Positions 1 to 5,786 of a stretch of 6,157 nt of DNA are shown here, in pieces. The translations under genes and the position numbers were made by a program. Below the pieces are notes generated by a model, which saw nothing but the letters and a program-made list of their open reading frames with translations, did no database searches and had not been told where the DNA came from. Each line of letters starts with the position of its first letter. The stretch's first letter is position 1. The DNA comes from Flavobacteriaceae bacterium (GTDB lineage Bacteria; Bacteroidota; Bacteroidia; Flavobacteriales; Flavobacteriaceae): the NCBI GenBank assembly GCA_002711185.1, contig PAHL01000030.1, positions 1 through 6,157 on the forward strand, written 5' to 3'.

Positions 1-1181
1 CCCGAAACAATTATTATATCATTCACTTTTGATTTTTTTTTCGCAGAATTATATGCACTAATTACTGAAGAATATGAATCATAATTAATTTTTATTTTTT
101 TAGCAATTGTTGATAATTCTTCTATTGACAATGCACGATCTATACTTGGTGAACATAAATAATAATTAGCACTTATTGGAAGTATCTTAAGAATGGAATC
201 AACATCCTTTCCTTTTACAAACCCTAAAACTAAATGAAGATCCTCGTATTTCTCAATTGTTAATTGATCAATCATAGAGAGAAAGCCTTTTAAGTTGTGG
301 GTAACATCAATTATAATTTTTGGTTTTTTTTCAATAATATCCCATCTTCCAAAAAAATTTGTTGTTTTTTTAATATTCTTTATTGCTAACTTAATTTCAT
401 AATCAGAAATTTTAAAATTTTTTAAGTTTTTGATTGCTAATATTGATGTGTCAATATTTCTTTGTTGATATTTTCCTCCTAGATCACTTTTATATATAAA
501 TTTTGATTCTTTAACAAAGGAGATTTTTGAGTTTAAGTCTTTTGCTTTTTTTGTAAATATTGGTGCTGTTTCATTATTTATTTCACCGATTATAACCGGA
601 ACTTGTTTTTTTATTATTCCTGCTTTCTCAAAAGCAATTTCTGAAAGTGTATTTCCTAAAAACTCAGTATGGTCATACCCTATATTAGTGATAACGGATA
701 CTTCAGGGTTTATTACATTAGTGGCATCCAGCCTTCCTCCCATTCCAACTTCAATTATTGCGTAATCAACCTTTTTATAATTAAAATAATCAAAACTTAA
801 TCCAGCTGTAAGCTCAAAAAAAGACAAATCATTATTATTAATATAATTCAAATGGATATTTACAAATTTTGTAATATATTCTTTAGAAATATATTCACCA
901 TTAACTTTAATTCTTTCTCTAAAATCAATTATATGAGGTGAGGAATAAATTCCAACGTATAGTCCTTTCGATTGAAGAATTGATGCAACTATATGAGCAA
1001 CACTACCCTTACCATTTGTTCCAGCAATGTGAATAGTTTTGAGTTTAGTTTCAGGATTATTTAATTTCTTACAAAAGGACTTAATATTCGATAGCCCAAA
1101 ATTTAAATCCTTACTTCCGTATTTTTGATAATTTGGGAGTTTAGAATAAAGATATTCTATTGATTGAGAATAAGATTTCAT
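1..1181 (-). CDS. folC: FolC, bifunctional dihydrofolate synthase / folylpolyglutamate synthase (3' end cut off by window edge)
   Basis: This cytoplasmic Mur-ligase-family enzyme adds glutamate to dihydropteroate and then extends the folate polyglutamate tail, using ATP. The frame opens at ATG 1181 and stays open to the left edge, giving about 393 residues. Visible motifs are the ATP-binding P-loop GTNGKGS (residues 54-60), the block EVGMGGRLDATN (144-155) followed by NIGYDHTEFLG, the GRWD motif and DVTHN opening the C-terminal domain. The last readable residues, IIIVSG, match the family's terminal (G)GS-F-V-AE block, so only a short C-terminal tail should be missing. The family usually has D-x-(A/G)-H-N; here Thr replaces the small residue, while Asp, His and Asn are kept. 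The start is three bases after the tonB-like stop (TAA-ATA-ATG), with no Shine-Dalgarno sequence, so translation is probably coupled. It is the last visible gene of the operon. The family call is very secure; dual activity is inferred from the family. Confidence 0.94.
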   Translation of the reverse strand, partial: MKSYSQSIEYLYSKLPNYQKYGSKDLNFGLSNIKSFCKKLNNPETKLKTIHIAGTNGKGSVAHIVASILQSKGLYVGIYSSPHIIDFRERIKVNGEYISKEYITKFVNIHLNYINNNDLSFFELTAGLSFDYFNYKKVDYAIIEVGMGGRLDATNVINPEVSVITNIGYDHTEFLGNTLSEIAFEKAGIIKKQVPVIIGEINNETAPIFTKKAKDLNSKISFVKESKFIYKSDLGGKYQQRNIDTSILAIKNLKNFKISDYEIKLAIKNIKKTTNFFGRWDIIEKKPKIIIDVTHNLKGFLSMIDQLTIEKYEDLHLVLGFVKGKDVDSILKILPISANYYLCSPSIDRALSIEELSTIAKKIKINYDSYSSVISAYNSAKKKSKVNDIIIVS

Positions 1182-1184
1182 TAT

Positions 1185-2018
1185 TTATTCAACCAATTTA
1201 AATTGAATTACAACAAATCCAATTTGCTTTTTAGGAGCATCTTTATCAGGAAACCATTTATGCATTAATGCAGTATTTTTTGCTGGCTCCAAAAGGCAAG
1301 GATCATTATTTGTTGTTCCCTTAACTCCTGCCTTAGCTGATACTACATCACCTTTTTGATTCACTTCTATTCTTACAACAACTGTTCCTGATTCATTGCA
1401 TTTAGGAACATCCTTGCCCTGGTACTGAAGGTTTCTTCCATTTAAACCATAACCGACTCCCTTACCTCCTCTTCCTTCCTGACCAAAGTAGATAGTTGAA
1501 TATGGATTTCCTTCTGCAACCCCGTTATCAAAATACTCATTATTTTCACCTTGACCTTGATTTTCAATTTCATTATCTGTTTTTTTAGATAAGTTTGAAA
1601 GTATTGATTTTGTATAATCGCTTATCTTTTGATTTTGAGCCTCAGAAATTTCTGTAATTGTATTCTCAATATTTATCTCCAGTTCACTCAAAGAGTCATT
1701 TTTTTTATTAATTACATTTGAAGTTTTTTTCTCTTCGTTTATTTTAATAGTTTTAATTTTTGAGATAGATTGATTATCAATTTCTAATTCTTTTTTTAAA
1801 GATTCTATGGATTCATTCAAGTTAAAATCATTTTTATTATTAATATTTAATTCATTTCCAAACCCGTCATCAAAAGAACCAAAATTAACTTCCATACCAA
1901 ATTCAATTGGAGGATCGACATATTTCAATCCAATAAATGACAATAAAAATAAGATAGTAATTACCAATAAAAATGTAAGACCAAAAGATTTTCTTTGTGA
2001 AGTTGTTTTAAAAAACAT
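1185..2018 (-). CDS. tonB: TonB-like energy transducer with proline-free linker
   Basis: This is a 277-residue inner-membrane-anchored periplasmic protein that should carry energy from ExbB/ExbD to outer-membrane TonB-dependent receptors. It has a short basic N-terminus, one membrane segment (about residues 12-31), a long low-complexity linker (about 38-165) rich in Asn, Lys, Glu, Ser and Ile, a Gly-rich stretch (179-194) and a TonB C-terminal domain (about 205-277). The C-terminal domain shows the beta strand GTVVVRIEVNQKGDVV, the helix LLEPAKNTALMHKW and the final strand GFVVIQFKLV. Classical TonB linkers are rich in Pro-Glu and Pro-Lys; here I find no proline between residues 38 and 171, and parts look coiled-coil-like (about 110-145). 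Two Cys (207 and 241) lie in the C-terminal domain and could form a disulfide. The start is three bases after the exbD stop. The role is inferred from the domain and the exbBD context. Which receptors it serves cannot be told, and a specialised motor role is possible. Confidence 0.87.
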   Translation of the reverse strand: MFFKTTSQRKSFGLTFLLVITILFLLSFIGLKYVDPPIEFGMEVNFGSFDDGFGNELNINNKNDFNLNESIESLKKELEIDNQSISKIKTIKINEEKKTSNVINKKNDSLSELEINIENTITEISEAQNQKISDYTKSILSNLSKKTDNEIENQGQGENNEYFDNGVAEGNPYSTIYFGQEGRGGKGVGYGLNGRNLQYQGKDVPKCNESGTVVVRIEVNQKGDVVSAKAGVKGTTNNDPCLLEPAKNTALMHKWFPDKDAPKKQIGFVVIQFKLVE

Positions 2019-2021
2019 AAT

Positions 2022-2417
2022 TTATTTGTTATCAACTGCAAGTACAACTTTTATACTATTTTGATTTGCAATATTCATAACGTAAACAACATTATCAATT
2101 TGAACACTTTTTTCTGCCCTCAATATGATTGATGGAGGTTGAATTTTCTCCATTTTTTTTAATATTTCTTTTTCTAAATATTTTCTATCAACTAACTTAT
2201 CATCAACATATATTAAATTGTTAGATAATAAAGAAACAGATACAGATTTTCTATTTTCTGTTTTTCCTTTTGCATCTGGTAGTTCAATTTTAATGGTATT
2301 CAATTGTTGAGAAAGTGTAGAAGCTATCATGAAAAATATCAAGAGTAAAAAAACAATATCCGTCATTGATGACATATTGAAATCAGGGCTTATTTTATTT
2401 CTTCCTTTGAAATTCAT
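2022..2417 (-). CDS. exbD: ExbD/TolR family biopolymer transport protein
   Basis: This 131-residue protein is the plug subunit of the ExbB-ExbD proton-driven motor. It has a short cytoplasmic N-terminus with the family motif around PDFNMSSMTD, a single membrane helix (about residues 19-37) and a periplasmic domain (about 45-131). Asp20, just inside the helix in the MTDIVFLLLIFFM segment, aligns with the essential membrane Asp of ExbD/TolR (Asp25 in E. coli ExbD), which carries the proton. The length is close to the usual 130-140 residues, so the protein looks complete. It starts two bases after the exbB stop (TAA-AA-ATG) and ends three bases before the tonB-like gene, as expected for a co-translated motor operon. 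TolR is the main alternative, but the adjacent TonB-domain protein favours ExbD. Confidence 0.94.
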   Translation of the reverse strand: MNFKGRNKISPDFNMSSMTDIVFLLLIFFMIASTLSQQLNTIKIELPDAKGKTENRKSVSVSLLSNNLIYVDDKLVDRKYLEKEILKKMEKIQPPSIILRAEKSVQIDNVVYVMNIANQNSIKVVLAVDNK

Positions 2418-2419
2418 TT

Positions 2420-3091
2420 TTAAGCAGGCTCATTTAATAAATCAAAAAACTCAAGCGATATAGCTTCCATTTGATATATAATTTTATTTGTTTTGACAAC
2501 TAAATGATTGTATGCGATATATCCAATAATTCCAACTACAAGACCAGCAACCGTTGTAGTCATTGCTGTGTATAGACCGTTAGATAGTAATTGCATATCA
2601 ATATTACCACCAGCATTAGCGATTTCAAAAATCGATAAAATCATTCCTATAACAGTGCCCAGAAAACCAATCATTGGCGCGACTCCAGATATAGTTGCAA
2701 GAATACTTACATTTTTTTCTAATTTATATATTTCAATCTTTCCAGAATTTTCTAATGCAGAATTAATGTCTTCTAATGGACGACCAATTCTTGAAACTCC
2801 TTTTTCTAATAACCTTGCTACTGGAGTATCAATCGACTGACACAGTATTTTAGCATTGTCAATTTTTCCTTTTAAAATGTGTGTTCTTATTTGCGGCATA
2901 AAATCTTTATCAATTATTGAAGCTGATTTAATTGCAAATAGACGTTCAAAATATATATAAATTACCATAATAAGTAAAATAAAAAGTATACCAATAATTA
3001 TAATTCCTCCAATACCCGAGCTTTCTATAAGTTGAAATATTGATATCGTCTTTTCAGTTTGAATAGAATTAATTTCTTGAAGATTTTGCAT
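2420..3091 (-). CDS. exbB: ExbB (MotA/TolQ/ExbB proton channel family)
   Basis: This 223-residue inner-membrane protein should form the pentameric stator that, with ExbD, converts proton flow into movement of TonB. It has three hydrophobic segments, at about residues 26-48, 128-157 and 170-196. A large cytoplasmic loop lies between the first and second, matching the family topology. TM2 carries the conserved APMIGFLGTVIGMI block (138-151, with Thr146 as the expected polar pore residue). TM3 carries GLYTAMTTTVAGLVVGI (172-188), where Thr180 aligns with the conserved Thr181 of E. coli ExbB. The position of E. coli Glu176 appears to be Thr175 by my hand alignment. It is the first gene of the tight exbB-exbD-tonB-folC cluster and lies 44 bases after nhaD. 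The ATG at 3091 overlaps a small AT palindrome, and there is no Shine-Dalgarno sequence. TolQ is the alternative family member; the TonB-like neighbour argues for ExbB. Confidence 0.93.
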   Translation of the reverse strand: MQNLQEINSIQTEKTISIFQLIESSGIGGIIIIGILFILLIMVIYIYFERLFAIKSASIIDKDFMPQIRTHILKGKIDNAKILCQSIDTPVARLLEKGVSRIGRPLEDINSALENSGKIEIYKLEKNVSILATISGVAPMIGFLGTVIGMILSIFEIANAGGNIDMQLLSNGLYTAMTTTVAGLVVGIIGYIAYNHLVVKTNKIIYQMEAISLEFFDLLNEPA

Positions 3092-3105
3092 ATCAATTTT
3101 GATAT
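3090..3105 (-). repeat. AT-only hairpin-like palindrome over the exbB start
   Basis: The plus strand reads atatca-attt-tgatat, a perfect 6-bp inverted repeat with a 4-base loop. It overlaps the first two bases of the exbB ATG. A stem of this kind in the mRNA could hinder ribosome access, but it has only one G-C pair per arm, so it may be a chance product of AT-rich sequence. The rest of the nhaD-exbB gap (3106-3135) shows nothing convincing. Confidence 0.25.
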
Positions 3106-3135
3106 TTATTATTCATAATAAAAATTAGAGTTTAT

Positions 3136-4461
3136 TTAAACAATAAAAATACGTAATAAAATAAAAGTAACTGAACCAGACAAAAAACCGATTAAGGCTA
3201 GCCATGATATATTTTTTAAATACCAAAAAAAATCTATTTTTTCCATTCCCATAGCAACCACTCCTGCTGCAGAACCAATTATCAACATACTTCCGCCTGT
3301 TCCAGCAGAAAAAGCAATAAAATGCCATAATGGGTGGTCAATAGTTTCAGAAAACATTCCCATACTTGCTGCTACTAATGGAACATTATCAATAATAGCA
3401 GATCCAAATCCAAAAAGAATTACCACTAGATCTGTATTGGGTATTAATGTATTTAACTGCTCTGCAAATTTAAATAGTATTCCTAAGGATTCTAAAGCTG
3501 CAACAGATAATAAAATCCCAAGAAAAAAAAGAATACTTGGTAACTCAATCTTAGACAACGAACTATGAACAGCACTGTGACTTGAATTTAAATCACTCTC
3601 TAAATCTACTGAACTAATATTTATTTTAGCATTACTAAAGATTTCAGCAAATGTAGCCACGAAAGCAAGTGAGAGCATCATTCCAACATAAGGTGGAAGA
3701 TGTGTTAAAGTTTTAAAAACAGGTACTAAAATTATTGCACTAAGTCCCAAATAAAGCATAACTGCTCCTTTTGGATGAAGAGTTGAATCATTATTATCTT
3801 CATCATTAATGTATCCCTTAAAGGGTTTCATAAAGGATGCTATGAAAACTGGAATAATTAAACAAACTAATGAGGGTATTAAAACGTAACCAATTAAACT
3901 TTTAGTGGTGACTTTATTCCCAATCCACAACATTGTTGTTGTAACATCTCCAATGGGAGACCAGGCTCCCCCTGCGTTTGCAGCAATAATTATTAACCCA
4001 GCGAACCAAATTCTTGTATTTTTATCATGTACTATTTTTTGAAGAATAGTTATCAAAACAATAGTTGCAGTTAGATTGTCAATAATTGCAGAAAGTATAA
4101 AAGCCAAACATGAAAAAATCCACAATAAATTAATTTTGTTTTTTGTTTTAATGTAAGATTTAATAGTGAAAAAACCATTGAAATAATCAATTATCTCAAC
4201 TATAGTCATTGCTCCCAACAAAAAAATAATGATTTCTGATGTTTTACCTAAATGATGAAGCAATACCTCATCTATATGAGAAATTTCAAGATTTTTCTTG
4301 ACAATATTCACATCATAAACAGTTAAATGGCATAAAGAAATAATTGCCCATAATAACGCCATCATACCAAGAGCAGGTATTAGCTTGTCTATTTTTAAAT
4401 TATGCTCTAATGTGATCGCGAGATAGCCTAATATAAATATGCTTATTACGATAATTTCCAT
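3136..4461 (-). CDS. nhaD: NhaD-type Na+/H+ antiporter
   Basis: This 441-residue polytopic inner-membrane protein of the ion transporter superfamily should export Na+ (or Li+) in exchange for protons, and so set sodium tolerance and pH balance. I count roughly eleven to thirteen hydrophobic segments spread over the whole length. Conserved NhaD blocks are IDNLTATIV (residues 128-135 region), NAGGAWSPIGDVTTTMLW (162-179), the related second-half block SAIIDNVPLVAA (354-365) and AGTGGSMLIIGSAAGVVAMG (386-405). The paired IDN motifs in the two halves fit the inverted-repeat architecture of the superfamily. A hydrophilic Ser/Asp/His-rich loop (about 280-305) precedes KIELPSILFFLGILLSV, which is also typical of NhaD. 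It begins MEIIVISIFILGYLAITLEH, so no extra signal peptide is present. It lies 88 bases after anmK and 44 before exbB, in the same direction, and may be co-transcribed. Ion specificity is inferred from the family. Confidence 0.95.
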   Translation of the reverse strand: MEIIVISIFILGYLAITLEHNLKIDKLIPALGMMALLWAIISLCHLTVYDVNIVKKNLEISHIDEVLLHHLGKTSEIIIFLLGAMTIVEIIDYFNGFFTIKSYIKTKNKINLLWIFSCLAFILSAIIDNLTATIVLITILQKIVHDKNTRIWFAGLIIIAANAGGAWSPIGDVTTTMLWIGNKVTTKSLIGYVLIPSLVCLIIPVFIASFMKPFKGYINDEDNNDSTLHPKGAVMLYLGLSAIILVPVFKTLTHLPPYVGMMLSLAFVATFAEIFSNAKINISSVDLESDLNSSHSAVHSSLSKIELPSILFFLGILLSVAALESLGILFKFAEQLNTLIPNTDLVVILFGFGSAIIDNVPLVAASMGMFSETIDHPLWHFIAFSAGTGGSMLIIGSAAGVVAMGMEKIDFFWYLKNISWLALIGFLSGSVTFILLRIFIV

Positions 4462-4481
4462 TTAATGTTTGATTTATTAAA

Positions 4482-4517
4482 TCGCAACAAGCAATCTAAA
4501 AGTTTTTTAAATTGCGA
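4482..4517 (-). other. Hairpin with alternative pairings in the anmK-nhaD gap
   Basis: In the 88-base gap, on the minus-strand RNA, bases 4515-4505 can pair with 4501-4491. This gives an 11-bp stem (arms GCAAUUUAAAA and UUUUAGAUUGC, one G-U pair) with a 3-base loop. The upstream arm also reads UCGCAA (4517-4512) and can pair instead with UUGCGA at 4487-4482, so two mutually exclusive folds share one arm. No strong U-tract follows, so a classical terminator for anmK is not clear. It could be a weak terminator, a processing site, or a leader element for nhaD, whose ATG begins at 4461, 20 bases beyond 4482. The rest of the gap (4518-4549) is plain AT-rich sequence. Confidence 0.4.
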
Positions 4518-4549
4518 CTAAATTATAAAAATTTATTAGATAGAATAAA

Positions 4550-5614
4550 TCATTTAATTATTTTTCCTGAACAGTGATTTTGTCTAGCTCCAGTTATTGA
4601 GGAAAAACAATTATTAATGTTTAAAACCCTTAATAATCCGAGTAATCCAAAAATTAGAGCTTCTTTAAAGTTGATTATTTCTTTTGATGGAAGTATAATT
4701 TTGGCTTTTGAGTTTAATTTTAATTCTTCCATTAAGTATTTATTATGAGCCCCCCCTCCTGAAACTAAAACATTATCATCTGAAGTTAAAGATGATGAAA
4801 TTACTTTTATAACATGAATTAAATAAGTATGCATTACATTTTCTAATGGACTCTTTTTTAACCACTCATTTATTATTGGGAAAATATTATCGGACACCCA
4901 TTCTATCCCCAAAGATTTAGGATAATTTTTTGAATAAAATTCGATTGAGTTTAATTTTCTTAATAAAGTAGGAATTAGTTTTCCTGATCTTGCAATTAAT
5001 CCGTCTTTATCAAATTTTTTACCTGTTTTATTCGATAAATAATTTAAGACAATATTAACCGAGCAAAGATCATATGCAATAATATTTTTATTATTATTTC
5101 GCGAGATGTTAGCGAATCCGCCAAGATTCAAACACGCTGAGTAATTGGAAAAAAGAATTGAATCTCCTACTGGAACTAAAGGGGCTCCTTGACCGCCCAA
5201 AGCGACGTCCTGAATTCGAAAATCACAAACAGTCATAATCCTATATTTATTATTTAATGTGCTTAGGTTTCCTAGTTGATAAGTAATTCCCATATCTGGA
5301 TTGTGAATTGCAGTGTGTCCATGAGAGCAGACCATATCAATATTTTGTAATTTATTTTCTGTGATAAATTCGTTTATTTTTTCTCCTAAAAACTTAGTGT
5401 ATAACAAATCAATTTTAAGTAATTCATTTTTTGATTTAAAATGAATATCAGATAATTCACTGATCCAATATTTATTGTATGGAATTAATTTTGATTTCAG
5501 AATTTTGAAGTCCCATGTTTTAATATTGAACTTTATTAAAGCAAGGTCAATGCCATCTAAAGAGGTTCCAGACATAATTCCTATAACTCTAAAAAAAACC
5601 TTTTTCTGGTGCAT
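4550..5614 (-). CDS. anmK: AnmK, anhydro-N-acetylmuramic acid kinase
   Basis: This cytoplasmic enzyme opens the 1,6-anhydro ring of anhydro-N-acetylmuramic acid and phosphorylates it with ATP, giving MurNAc-6-phosphate for murein recycling. The 354 residues are close to the family's usual 350-370. Motifs in order are GIMSGTSLDGID (residues 12-23, phosphate-binding), SHGHTAIHNP (97-106), the DFRIQDVALGGQGAPLVP block (131-148, which contains the expected catalytic aspartate), LNLGGFANIS (162-171), KSLGIEWV (233-240), VSGGGAHN (284-291, ATP-binding) and EALIFGLLG (318-326), then TGA near the C-terminus. The start ATG 5614 places the first motif at residue 12, as expected. There is no Shine-Dalgarno sequence. 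No other murein-recycling gene (murQ, nagZ, ampG) is visible here, so AnmK must work with genes elsewhere. It is the first gene of the minus-strand series, and a promoter candidate lies about 120 bases upstream. The call is very secure. Confidence 0.97.
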   Translation of the reverse strand: MHQKKVFFRVIGIMSGTSLDGIDLALIKFNIKTWDFKILKSKLIPYNKYWISELSDIHFKSKNELLKIDLLYTKFLGEKINEFITENKLQNIDMVCSHGHTAIHNPDMGITYQLGNLSTLNNKYRIMTVCDFRIQDVALGGQGAPLVPVGDSILFSNYSACLNLGGFANISRNNNKNIIAYDLCSVNIVLNYLSNKTGKKFDKDGLIARSGKLIPTLLRKLNSIEFYSKNYPKSLGIEWVSDNIFPIINEWLKKSPLENVMHTYLIHVIKVISSSLTSDDNVLVSGGGAHNKYLMEELKLNSKAKIILPSKEIINFKEALIFGLLGLLRVLNINNCFSSITGARQNHCSGKIIK

Positions 5615-5648
5615 AAATTATTAATTACTTAAAATTATATCTATTTTT

Positions 5649-5681
5649 TTGTGTTTTGTTTATTTTATGTCAATAATTTTG
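5649..5681 (+). promoter_or_regulatory. Candidate Bacteroidota-type promoter for gltB
   Basis: TAATTTTG at 5674-5681 matches the TAnnTTTG -7 consensus of Bacteroidota sigma factors exactly. A TTG at 5649-5651 lies 22 bases upstream, within the 17-23 range reported for flavobacterial -33 elements. Transcription would start near 5688 and leave a leader of about 100 bases before the gltB ATG at 5787. In DNA this AT-rich a chance match is possible. Confidence 0.45.
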
Positions 5682-5734
5682 GTGATTCAATATATAGATT
5701 AACAATGGTTGATAGAAATAGTTAAAAACACACT

Positions 5735-5768
5735 CAAAAATATTAATTTAGTCAATTCACTCTACCAA
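5735..5768 (-). promoter_or_regulatory. Candidate Bacteroidota-type promoter for anmK
   Basis: On the minus strand TATTTTTG (5742-5735) matches TAnnTTTG. The upstream TTG at 5768-5766, part of GTTTGG, is 23 bases away, at the upper limit of normal spacing. The start would fall near 5728, leaving a leader of about 110 bases before the anmK ATG. It lies on the opposite strand from the gltB candidate, so the two transcripts would overlap antiparallel for roughly 40 bases. This is a pattern match only. Confidence 0.38.
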
Positions 5769-5786
5769 ACAAAAAAAATTTTAAAT

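Noticed and set aside
33..41. Run of nine T (nine A in the folC sense strand), and 8-base runs near 324-331 and 5591-5598, considered as frameshift or slippage sites
   Set aside because: The reading frames of folC and anmK continue intact with family motifs on both sides; such runs are expected in DNA this AT-rich.
1807..2064. Plus-strand open frame of 85 codons
   Set aside because: It lies antisense to the tonB-like and exbD genes, shows no family motif, and is a shadow of real coding sequence.
2508..2840. Plus-strand open frame of 110 codons
   Set aside because: It is the antisense shadow of exbB; its Pro/Ile-rich composition mirrors the membrane-helix codons of the true gene.
3092..3116. 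Small minus-strand ORF of seven codons (ATG at 3116) just before exbB, considered as a leader peptide
   Set aside because: It is too short and has no regulatory residue pattern; ATG-stop pairs of this size are common by chance.
3125..3328. Minus-strand open frame of 67 codons at the 3' end of nhaD
   Set aside because: It overlaps the conserved C-terminal NhaD helices in another frame and has no independent support.
5623..5675. Minus-strand TTGACA and TATAAT, perfect matches to E. coli sigma-70 boxes, upstream of anmK
   Set aside because: They are about 28 bases apart instead of about 17, and Bacteroidota primary sigma factors use different elements.
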